From: a bacterium
GTDB lineage: Bacteria; CG03
DNA: 5,110 nt
Assembly: GCA_013791675.1 (NCBI GenBank)
Contig: VMTI01000234.1
Span: forward strand, 1 to 5,110
Direction: 5' to 3'
Part shown: positions 1-5,110 of the stretch, piece after piece
Layout of the letters: every line of letters begins with the position of its first letter
How positions within the stretch are numbered: the stretch's first letter is position 1
The notes under the pieces: generated by a model
Database searches by the model: none
What the model saw: the letters and a program-made list of their open reading frames with translations, nothing else
What the model was told of the DNA's origin: nothing
Program-made: the position numbers and the translations under genes

Positions 1-1949
1 GTCCCGGTTATCCCCATGGCTATCCCTATGTCGGCTCTCTTTAGCGCCGGAGCATCGTTTACCCCGTCTCCGGTAACAGCAACAATCTCGCCCCTCTTAT
101 GCAACTGTTCCACTATCCTGAACTTGTGCTCCGGCGCGACTCTGGCATACACCGATACTTTATTCACAACCTCACATAATTCCATATTATTCATTCCGTG
201 TATATCTTCTCCGGTCAATGCCCTATCCTCGCCATTACCTATTCCTAACTGCCCGGCAATCGCTTTTGCCGTATGCAAATGGTCCCCGGTTATCATCACG
301 ACCCTTATCCCGGCCGCCTTACATTTCCTGACCGCCGCTATCGCATCCTCCCTGGGCGGATCTATCATCCCCTGGAGTCCGAGGAAAATCAGCCCATCCA
401 ATTCCCCGGCGGTGAGTGATGTTTTCTCCTTGTCCACAACCTTATAAGCCATACCAAGCACCCGCAAAGCGTTTTTCGCAAGCTCATCCGATTTCTCTAA
501 TATTTGTTCAGTCCTTAAAGGCTCTATATTCCCATCTATTAACTGATTCCGGCAGAGCTTTGAAACTTTCTCCGGTGAGCCCTTTACATAGATAATGTTT
601 TTTCCTTCTCCCTTGTGCAGAGTAGCCATATATTGCTGCTCCGGTTCAAAAGGTATCTCATCTAATCTAAGAAATTTTTCAGTAACACCGGCTTTAGCTG
701 CCGCCACGGCCAGAGCTCCTTCAGTAGGGTCTCCTTTAATGCTATATAACCCCCGCTCATCCTCTGTTAGAGCCGCGTCATTGCACAGGCAGCCTGCCCG
801 CAGGGTTTCAACCAGATCCTTGTCTGACAGAGCCGAATTAAGCCTCTTATCATTAAGAATAAATTCCCCCTTCGGCTCATAACCAACCCCGCTCACATGG
901 TAGTCTTTTCCCCCGCAGTATATCCTGATTACTGTCATCTCATTCCTGGTGAGAGTGCCTGTCTTATCTGAGCATATAACTGTAGTGCATCCTAAAGTTT
1001 CTGCCGCCGGCAACCTCCGTATAAGCGCGTGTCGGCGGGCCATAGCCATTGTACCAAAAGCAAAAGTGGCGATTACCGCCGCGGGCAGTCCCTCCGGTAT
1101 TCCGGCTACAATCAGCCCTATTGTAGCCAGAAACATATACTCAACTTCATATCCGGACACTAATCCGACGATAAAATTAACTACGCCAAGCGAGGGGATG
1201 ACAATGATTAAAAACTTGGTGAAGCTGGCTATTTTCTTCATTATCGGCGGCGTAATTCTTTCGGTTTCCTGCATCATTCCCGCGATTTTACCTATCTCTG
1301 TCTGCTTCCCGGTTCCTATTACAACCGCCTCGCCGCGGCCCCGTGTGACGAAGGTGCCGCTGAAAGCTATACAGCGCTGTTTCTGGGCGCTCAAATCCGG
1401 TCCTGAGAGAGAGTCGGTATTCTTGCTTACCGGCAGCGATTCTCCTGTAAGCATTGCCTCATCTATACTGAGATTTTTTGCTGAAAACAGACGCAGCTCG
1501 GCGGGTACCCTGCCGCCGCTTTCAAGTAAGACCACATCGCCGGGAACCAGCTCTTTCGCCGGGATAATTTTCTTCTCACCGTCCCTGAGCACAGTACATT
1601 CCGGCACCATCATCTTTTTCAGAGCTTCTAAAGAGGCCTCGGCCTTTCCCTCCTGAATGAAACCTATTATCACTGTGCCCAGGACTACGCCTATGATAAC
1701 CCCCATATCCGTAAATTTACCTAAAAAGAAGCAAACGATGGCCGCAAAGAGCAGGATATAAAGCAAAGGATTATGAAACTGCAGCAGGAATCGGATGAGA
1801 GAACTCCGCTTCTTGACCTCCAGTTCATTATACCCATATTTTTCCAGCCTCACTTTTGCCTCACTGGAAGTAAGCCCGCTACTAACAGTTCCTAATGCTT
1901 CAAAAACCTCCTCAATTGACAACTGATACCAACTTTTCCCGTTTAGCAC
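1..1949 (-). CDS. Type IIA (SERCA-like) cation-transporting P-type ATPase, C-terminus cut by the window edge
   Basis: ATP-driven cation pump of the inner membrane; calcium is the likeliest substrate for this subfamily, but sodium, manganese or others remain possible. I read 649 uninterrupted codons. In order: an N-terminal cation-ATPase domain (about 5-50), helices M1-M2 (about 59-98), an actuator domain with TGES at 168-171, helix M3 (about 245-265), helix M4 with the ion-site motif PEGLP at 285-289, the phosphorylation site DKTGTLT with D328, a nucleotide domain with CNDA, GDPTEGAL and KGSPE (456-460), then TGD (554-556) and the hinge TGDGVNDAP (626-634). All catalytic residues are intact. 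Type IIA pumps are usually about 870-900 residues, so roughly the last 220-250, with M5-M10 and most ion-binding residues, lie outside; this is why the ion cannot be assigned. The GTG start follows AGGAGGT by 7 nt, and an in-frame TAG four codons upstream rules out a longer protein. The VanZ-like gene ends 115 bp upstream on the same strand. Confidence 0.96.
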   Translation of the reverse strand, partial: MLNGKSWYQLSIEEVFEALGTVSSGLTSSEAKVRLEKYGYNELEVKKRSSLIRFLLQFHNPLLYILLFAAIVCFFLGKFTDMGVIIGVVLGTVIIGFIQEGKAEASLEALKKMMVPECTVLRDGEKKIIPAKELVPGDVVLLESGGRVPAELRLFSAKNLSIDEAMLTGESLPVSKNTDSLSGPDLSAQKQRCIAFSGTFVTRGRGEAVVIGTGKQTEIGKIAGMMQETERITPPIMKKIASFTKFLIIVIPSLGVVNFIVGLVSGYEVEYMFLATIGLIVAGIPEGLPAAVIATFAFGTMAMARRHALIRRLPAAETLGCTTVICSDKTGTLTRNEMTVIRIYCGGKDYHVSGVGYEPKGEFILNDKRLNSALSDKDLVETLRAGCLCNDAALTEDERGLYSIKGDPTEGALAVAAAKAGVTEKFLRLDEIPFEPEQQYMATLHKGEGKNIIYVKGSPEKVSKLCRNQLIDGNIEPLRTEQILEKSDELAKNALRVLGMAYKVVDKEKTSLTAGELDGLIFLGLQGMIDPPREDAIAAVRKCKAAGIRVVMITGDHLHTAKAIAGQLGIGNGEDRALTGEDIHGMNNMELCEVVNKVSVYARVAPEHKFRIVEQLHKRGEIVAVTGDGVNDAPALKRADIGIAMGITG

Positions 1950-1956
1950 TTTAAAT

Positions 1957-1963
1957 ACCTCCT
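1957..1963 (-). promoter_or_regulatory. Strong ribosome binding site deciding the GTG start of the ATPase
   Basis: The minus strand reads AGGAGGT, a near-perfect anti-16S match, then 7 nt (ATTTAAA) and GTG at 1949-1947. The next possible ATG start is at about residue 82, inside helix M2, and an in-frame TAG lies just upstream, so this site fixes GTG as the start codon. Confidence 0.9.
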
Positions 1964-1978
1964 AATCTATAAGAAAAT

Positions 1979-2068
1979 TCAAGGATGATTTTCATTCCCG
2001 CCGGACCCGGCCTTAATGCCGTAGTCTTGTAAATCATCTAAATAAACTAATGTTTTCTTGTAATTCAT
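1979..2068 (-). CDS. Possible 29-residue mini-ORF coupled to the VanZ-like gene
   Basis: An ATG at 2068-2066 overlaps the TGA stop of the VanZ-like gene as ATGA, the classic arrangement for translational coupling. The frame runs 29 codons to a TGA at 1981-1979, ending 29 nt before the ATPase GTG. The peptide starts MNYKKTLVYLDDLQDYGIK and ends in a Gly/Asn-rich tail; it has no hydrophobic segment and no family I recognise. There is no good ribosome binding site of its own; a weak purine stretch (AGGAAAAA) lies over 10 nt upstream. ORFs this short are common by chance, and the same DNA carries the inverted repeat at 1984-2038, so this could be untranslated leader, a leader peptide or a degenerate gene end. 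Confidence 0.22.
   Translation of the reverse strand: MNYKKTLVYLDDLQDYGIKAGSGGNENHP
1984..2038 (-). promoter_or_regulatory. Nested inverted repeat in the spacer upstream of the ATPase, possible structured leader
   Basis: On the minus strand GATGATTT (2038-2031) pairs perfectly with AAATCATC (1991-1984). Between them CATT can pair with AATG, and the centre is GC-rich: GCCGGGTCCGGC can fold as a 4-bp stem with a GGTC loop. If transcribed, this would form a bulged hairpin ending about 20 nt before the ribosome binding site. No U-run follows, so it is not an intrinsic terminator. I do not see the conserved GGGGAGUA-type core of the yybP-ykoY manganese riboswitch, which is known upstream of some P-type ATPases. 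The element overlaps a possible mini-ORF, so it could be coincidental. Confidence 0.3.
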
Positions 2069-2631
2069 AATACCGGCTGTTTTTCCTGCCGCTCCGTCGT
2101 CATGCAGGCGGTTTTATTTTCTACATTTGCTATCAAAAAAAGAAATGTCCCCCAGAGCCCGCCTATGCCGGCAAATAACACATCGCGGATATCCCCCACT
2201 CTCCATGGAAGAAAAATCTGGAATACTTCATCAACTCCTCCGATCGCGACACAAAAAAGCACAGCAATTAAAATTCTTAAAACAGGATTCACAGGCCTGA
2301 CTATATTTCCTGATATAAGCCATCCTAACAATCCGTATTTTATAAGATGTAATCTCTCTTCTATAATTCCCATCTGCCGCGCATAAAAGAATCCCGCTGC
2401 AAGAACCGCCATGAATAGAAGTATTCTCCCCCCCGTCGGTCGGGATTTATAAAGGCGCAGAAAAACCGCAATTCCACCTGCGGCAAAAAGGGCACCGAGC
2501 ATTATTGTTATGGCTGTCCATCCTGAATATTTTATAAGAAAGTTTAAAACCTGCCTCATAAATGAAGCTGAAATTATAATAAACAGCGCCCAGAGGAGCG
2601 TGTTTTTTGATATGTTAATCTTTATTTCCAT
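2065..2631 (-). CDS. VanZ-like family integral membrane protein
   Basis: A 188-residue protein with about five or six hydrophobic segments (roughly 10-27, 37-58, 69-84, 97-109, 115-132 and 150-168) and a short polar C-terminal tail. The family signature is clear: E92-R-L-H95 followed by KYGLLG (98-103), then G-V-D134-E135-x-x-Q138, L-P-W-R144, and D147-I-R-D150-V. The position after DVLF, often Asn in relatives, is Ala154. VanZ itself gives low-level teicoplanin resistance in enterococci, but the biochemical role of the wide family is not settled, so I assign no substrate; a cell-envelope role is inferred. The ATG lies inside the end of the metallo-hydrolase gene (10-nt overlap, ATGGAAATAA), with only a weak GGGAAG upstream, implying translation by coupling. 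A 7-G run on this strand (2434-2428) encodes T-G-G near residue 67. Its TGA overlaps the ATG of a possible 29-residue mini-ORF. Confidence 0.88.
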   Translation of the reverse strand: MEIKINISKNTLLWALFIIISASFMRQVLNFLIKYSGWTAITIMLGALFAAGGIAVFLRLYKSRPTGGRILLFMAVLAAGFFYARQMGIIEERLHLIKYGLLGWLISGNIVRPVNPVLRILIAVLFCVAIGGVDEVFQIFLPWRVGDIRDVLFAGIGGLWGTFLFLIANVENKTACMTTERQEKQPVL

Positions 2632-3473
2632 ACTTTCTTCCCGTCAGATTGAATCACTATTGTTCCCTGTTTATCGGTTGATAAAACCGCAACGCCCATT
2701 GTCTTCAGCGTATCCTGCGCTTTCTTTTCACGAAAGGCATCCCGCCATTTACTCGGCCCTGTAGAAATCACCGCAATTTCAGGAGCAACCGCGTTAAAGA
2801 ATTTTTCAGTTCCGCTTTTACCGTGATGAGGAACAATTAAAACATTGCTTGTTAGTTCCTCTCCGTAATCAACCGCTAATTTATCACACACATCCCCGCT
2901 GATATCGGCAGGAAATAAAAAAGCTATATCTTTGTATGTCAATTTAATAACAAGCGAGTCGTTATTCGGATTTCCTGTTAATTTACCGGGATGAAGGATT
3001 CGCAGCTTCACACCCTTAAATTTGTTTATTATATCGCCACGCCGCCCTCTGCTGAATTTGATATTTTCCCTTTTAACCGCTTTAAAGAAATCAGAATAAT
3101 TTTCACTCTTCTCTATATCTTCATTGGCTAACACGCTATCAATTTTAAACTTCTCCATAACCGGGAAAAGTCCGTCTATGTGATCCGGATGAGGGTGCGT
3201 AATTACAACCATATCTAATTTCCACACTCCCCGGGCTTTCAGATATTCAACCACCTTTGCCCCCGCCTCAAGGTCTCCCCCGTCAATCAGCATATTTTCA
3301 CCGCCGGGAAACTCAATAAGGATACTGTCTCCGTAACCCGCATCAATAAAGTGGACAAACAAATGAGCGGATGAACGCCGGCCCATCGTGCCGCCGCAGC
3401 TAAAGTCCTCAAAAATCTCAGCAAACGACAGAAATATAATCAGAAAAAGAATTATTTTTACGCCGAGCTTCAT
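2622..3473 (-). CDS. Secreted or membrane-anchored metallo-beta-lactamase-fold hydrolase, ComEC C-terminal type
   Basis: A 283-residue protein. Residues about 5-20 form a hydrophobic stretch after two Lys, a signal peptide or membrane anchor; Cys26 lies in DFSC, which is not a proper lipobox. The catalytic domain starts near residue 38 with VHFIDAGYGDSILIEFP, followed by MLIDGG (61-66). The metal-binding motif HPHPDH is at 93-98 and continues IDGL. Downstream are NNDSLVIKL (170-178), FPADIS with metal-ligand candidate D190, and PHHGKSGT with H216-H217. This order is that of the domain at the C-terminus of ComEC/Rec2 DNA-uptake channels and of many stand-alone exported relatives; residues for a one- or two-metal hydrolase are all present. 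The channel part of ComEC is absent, so DNA uptake should not be assumed; substrate could be a nucleic acid or another phosphoester. The gene overlaps the VanZ-like gene by 10 nt. Its own ribosome binding site is poor, and a possible basic mini-ORF ends on its ATG. Confidence 0.9.
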   Translation of the reverse strand: MKLGVKIILFLIIFLSFAEIFEDFSCGGTMGRRSSAHLFVHFIDAGYGDSILIEFPGGENMLIDGGDLEAGAKVVEYLKARGVWKLDMVVITHPHPDHIDGLFPVMEKFKIDSVLANEDIEKSENYSDFFKAVKRENIKFSRGRRGDIINKFKGVKLRILHPGKLTGNPNNDSLVIKLTYKDIAFLFPADISGDVCDKLAVDYGEELTSNVLIVPHHGKSGTEKFFNAVAPEIAVISTGPSKWRDAFREKKAQDTLKTMGVAVLSTDKQGTIVIQSDGKKVWK

Positions 3474-3571
3474 ATTCTGCCGCCCGTTTTTTGTTTCAGG
3501 AATTTTCCTCTGCCTGTTTTTCCTCCCCGCAATCTTTCTTTGTCGCGGTTTTTCTTAATGATTAAATCCAT
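3470..3571 (-). CDS. Possible 33-residue, very basic mini-ORF coupled to the metallo-hydrolase
   Basis: The frame opens with ATG at 3571-3569, behind AGGCGGA (4 nt or fewer away), and closes with TGA at 3472-3470, overlapping the hydrolase ATG as ATGA. The peptide has 12 Lys/Arg and 3 Asp/Glu out of 33 residues (net about +9) and six Gly, with no hydrophobic segment and no recognisable domain. An in-frame TGA lies seven codons upstream of its ATG, so it is not the end of a longer frame. It may serve mainly to deliver ribosomes to the poorly initiated hydrolase start, or it may be chance. A candidate promoter would place its start codon almost at the 5' end of the transcript. Confidence 0.27.
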   Translation of the reverse strand: MDLIIKKNRDKERLRGGKTGRGKFLKQKTGGRI

Positions 3572-3579
3572 TTTCCGCC

Positions 3580-3608
3580 TTTTTACAATTCAAACGAGGC
3601 GCTTGCAA
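3580..3608 (-). promoter_or_regulatory. Candidate sigma-70-type promoter for the hydrolase/VanZ pair
   Basis: The minus strand has TTGCAA (3608-3603), a 17-nt spacer and TAAAAA (3585-3580), each matching four of six consensus bases. Transcription would start near 3573, just before the mini-ORF ATG and about 100 nt before the hydrolase start. Consensus matching this loose is frequent by chance; the support is the ideal spacing and position in the only sizeable gap upstream of the pair. Confidence 0.28.
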
Positions 3609-3612
3609 TTGT
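3585..3612. repeat. Imperfect inverted repeat directly after the MFS stop codon
   Basis: On the plus strand ACAATTCAA (3585-3593) is mirrored by TTGCAATTGT (3603-3612): the arms match over nine bases with one bulged C and a 9-nt centre (ACGAGGCGC). It begins one base after the MFS stop codon (3616-3614, minus strand). No T-run follows on either strand, so it is not a convincing terminator. It overlaps the candidate promoter, so an operator for a dimeric repressor is a reasonable alternative; a weak hairpin protecting the MFS mRNA 3' end is another. Confidence 0.4.
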
Positions 3613-3613
3613 A

Positions 3614-4831
3614 TCAGCCGCTCACCGGCGCTGCTTTATATTTTTTTGCCGCAACTTTAATTCCAAGCGCCAGAAAACCCGCGACCACGCACATTACGGC
3701 GGCGATACGAAACATTAAGACGTAACTGCCCGTTGTGTCATAAATTTTTCCGTATAGAAGAGGCCCCACAAAACCTCCTATCCCATAACTTGAAAAAAGC
3801 AGCCCGTAGTTTACTCCAAGATTTTTTGTTCCAAAGAGCTCTGACGCTATCACAGGATAAAGAATTAACCATGTTCCAAAACATAATCCGAAGATACTTC
3901 CCAAAAGATAGAGAGCGGCTACATTTGCTCCGACAACAGTTAAACCCGCCGAAACCCCCGCCATGATAAAACAGGCTCCCGCCAGAGAGCGCGTGCGCCC
4001 TATTTTATCCGAAAGGCCGCCCATCAATATTCTTCCCGCTCCGTTAAAAACGGCAATGATACTTAATAAGAAAGCCGCGGCCATCGCCGCTACTCCGATT
4101 TCTGTCGCATAAGCGACAATATGCGCCATGAGGCCCAAACCCACTATAAGCGCAAGAAGCCAGGCTGTCCACGCCATCCAGAAAACAGGCGTTTTCAATG
4201 CTTCCGTCGGGGACATCTCCGCTAAAGGCGCTCTTATAGTCTTTCCGGGCGCGTTTTCAATTACTCTGTCGGCAGGAGGAAGAACAAGAAACTGAGCCAC
4301 TATAAGTCCCGCAATCATAAAAAAAATACCAAGCGAAATAAATGACGTCTGCCAGTTATACGCGCTTATAATTCTTCTTACCGCGGGCGAAAGTATAAAT
4401 GCCCCCGCGCCGAAGCCAAAGACGACAATACCTCCCATCAGCCCTTTTTTATGAGGGAACCATTTGACCACGGTTGCCACAGGCGTGACATAAGCGAAAC
4501 CCGTTCTGATTCCGCCGATAACGCCATACACCGCGCAAAGATAAAAAAGTGATGTGGCAAATCCGCTTAAAAAATATCCAAGCCCGAAAAGAAACGCTCC
4601 TATCGTGCATATTTTCCTCGGCCCGTAACTATCCTGCAGCCTTCCGCCGAGAATCATTCCCACCGTATAAGATAACATAAACACCGAGAAAGGCAGCGAA
4701 GCCTGCGCCTTAGTCCAGCCAAACTCGCCTATCAGCGGGGTAACATATATCCCCCACACATAAGCAACCCCCATCATCAGCATCATTGACGTTCCCGCCG
4801 CCACAATCAAATTCGGATGATTTTTTTTCAT
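3614..4831 (-). CDS. MFS transporter, oxalate/formate antiporter (OFA)-like
   Basis: A 405-residue inner-membrane carrier of typical MFS length with about twelve hydrophobic helices in two halves and a polar central loop (about 185-212). The first half carries WGIYVTPLIGEFGW (26-39) and the MFS motif-A loop GGRLQDSYGPRK (62-73); the second half repeats it as GRILMGGLSDKIGRTR (266-281). The stretch GGIRTGFAYVTPVATVVKWFP (106-126) followed by KKGLMGG is characteristic of the OFA family, which exchanges or symports small carboxylates. Oxalate and formate are the type substrates, but many members have unknown ones, so the exact compound is open; a small monocarboxylate or dicarboxylate is my inference. 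The ATG follows GGGAGG by about 5 nt, and the codons after it contain eight A in a row. It lies 60 bp after the EIIA fragment on the same strand, which may share its transcript. No carboxylate-metabolism enzyme is visible nearby. Confidence 0.9.
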   Translation of the reverse strand: MKKNHPNLIVAAGTSMMLMMGVAYVWGIYVTPLIGEFGWTKAQASLPFSVFMLSYTVGMILGGRLQDSYGPRKICTIGAFLFGLGYFLSGFATSLFYLCAVYGVIGGIRTGFAYVTPVATVVKWFPHKKGLMGGIVVFGFGAGAFILSPAVRRIISAYNWQTSFISLGIFFMIAGLIVAQFLVLPPADRVIENAPGKTIRAPLAEMSPTEALKTPVFWMAWTAWLLALIVGLGLMAHIVAYATEIGVAAMAAAFLLSIIAVFNGAGRILMGGLSDKIGRTRSLAGACFIMAGVSAGLTVVGANVAALYLLGSIFGLCFGTWLILYPVIASELFGTKNLGVNYGLLFSSYGIGGFVGPLLYGKIYDTTGSYVLMFRIAAVMCVVAGFLALGIKVAAKKYKAAPVSG

Positions 4832-4851
4832 TTTGCCTCCCTTAATACAGC

Positions 4852-4865
4852 AGGGCTAAAGCCCT
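4852..4865. repeat. 14-bp perfect palindrome between the EIIA and MFS genes
   Basis: AGGGCTAAAGCCCT has fully paired ends (AGGGC/GCCCT) around a TAAA centre. On the coding (minus) strand it would form a small 5-bp hairpin about 20 nt before the MFS start codon and is not followed by U residues, so it is not a terminator for the EIIA gene. On the plus strand it is followed by TTTC, too short for a good terminator. Short palindromes of this form can be cores of dispersed REP-like repeats, but only one copy is visible here. Confidence 0.4.
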
Positions 4866-4891
4866 TTTCTCACTAGGTGTCATCTCTCTTT

Positions 4892-5110
4892 TCAATATCT
4901 CGTTCTTTCGGATAGAAGAACAACATGTTTTAATTCCTCTTCATTTTTTGCGGCAAACCACATTTTTTCGAATTCAGGATTCTGCGTAACCTGGGCAATA
5001 GCGGCTAACTCTTTTAAATGCAGACTGCGTTTGTCGGAAGACCCGACAATCACAAATATCACGTGACACAGTTTATCCCCCGGAAAAATAATTCCCGCCT
5101 TCGCTCGCAC
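4892..5110 (-). CDS. PTS EIIA type-2 (fructose/nitrogen-type) domain, C-terminal part only
   Basis: 72 codons and a TGA; the frame is open to the right edge, so the GTG at the edge is most likely an internal Val and the gene starts outside. Visible elements are GIIFPGDKLCHVIFVIVGSSD, then HLKELAAIAQV, NPEFEKMWFAAKNEEEL and a VVLLSERTRY end, matching the last half of EIIA domains of the PtsN/fructose group. The phosphorylated His of this fold lies in the N-terminal half and is not in view, so phosphotransfer cannot be confirmed. Full domains are about 150 residues, as stand-alone regulators or fused to the C-terminus of transporters and antiporters; which applies cannot be seen. The MFS gene starts 60 bp downstream on the same strand, so co-transcription is possible. 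Confidence 0.8.
   Translation of the reverse strand: MRAKAGIIFPGDKLCHVIFVIVGSSDKRSLHLKELAAIAQVTQNPEFEKMWFAAKNEEELKHVVLLSERTRY

Noticed and set aside
1..295. Repeated CCCGGTTATC at about 3-12 and 285-294
   Set aside because: The two copies encode the separate P-type ATPase segments ending G-I-T-G and M-I-T-G-D on the minus strand; the similarity comes from shared short residue strings, not from a repeat element.
949..1656. A 235-codon open frame on the plus strand
   Set aside because: It is the antisense shadow of the P-type ATPase, whose minus-strand frame carries every family motif across this stretch. The same applies to the plus-strand frames at 16-447 and 595-882.
1950..2064. Intrinsic terminator between the VanZ-like gene and the ATPase
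   Set aside because: The central GC-rich palindrome has only a 4-bp stem once a loop is allowed and is not followed by a U-run on the minus strand.
2102..2764. Plus-strand open frames opposite the VanZ-like and hydrolase genes
   Set aside because: They show no recognisable domain, while the minus strand encodes clear conserved families at the same place.
2622..3473. Calling the hydrolase ComEC or a true beta-lactamase
   Set aside because: The ComEC channel domain is absent, and the motif order matches the ComEC C-terminal domain group rather than antibiotic-degrading class B enzymes.
3540..3966. Plus-strand open frames of 61 and 77 codons
   Set aside because: They lie mostly opposite the MFS gene and have no plausible protein features.
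4821..4828. Eight-A run just after the MFS start codon as a phase-variation tract
   Set aside because: Lys-rich AAA codons right after a start are common in bacterial membrane proteins, and there is no other sign of switching.

Overview
The window is a compact bacterial segment in which every supportable gene lies on the minus strand, so transcription runs from the right edge to the left. Shine-Dalgarno sites (AGGAGGT, GGGAGG), short spacers, start/stop overlaps and the families present all point to a bacterium. Base composition looks moderate. Nothing in the window fixes the phylum. An uncultured lineage is possible, but that is only an impression.

Layout in the order of transcription (right to left): (1) 5110-4892, the C-terminal half of a PTS EIIA type-2 (fructose/nitrogen-type) domain, cut by the window edge. 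(2) 4831-3614, a complete 12-helix MFS carrier most like the oxalate/formate antiporter (OFA) family. (3) A 140-bp spacer with an imperfect inverted repeat, a candidate promoter and a possible 33-residue very basic mini-ORF that ends in an ATGA overlap with the next gene. (4) 3473-2622, a secreted or membrane-anchored metallo-beta-lactamase-fold hydrolase of the ComEC C-terminal type. (5) 2631-2065, a VanZ-like membrane protein whose start lies inside the end of gene 4 (10-nt overlap). (6) A 115-bp spacer with a possible 29-residue mini-ORF in ATGA overlap with the VanZ stop, and a nested inverted repeat. (7) 1949-1, the first 649 residues of a type IIA (SERCA-like) cation-transporting P-type ATPase with a GTG start and a strong ribosome binding site. 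Its C-terminal transport helices lie beyond the left edge.

The only tightly coupled pair is the metallo-hydrolase and the VanZ-like protein, which are almost certainly co-translated and both act at the cell envelope. The EIIA fragment and MFS carrier are 60 bp apart and could share a transcript. The ATPase looks like its own translation unit. I do not see a clear new defence, mobile or RNA-based system. The least explained elements are the two ATGA-linked mini-ORFs, the nested inverted repeat in front of the ATPase, and the inverted repeat overlapping a promoter-like sequence in front of the hydrolase/VanZ pair.
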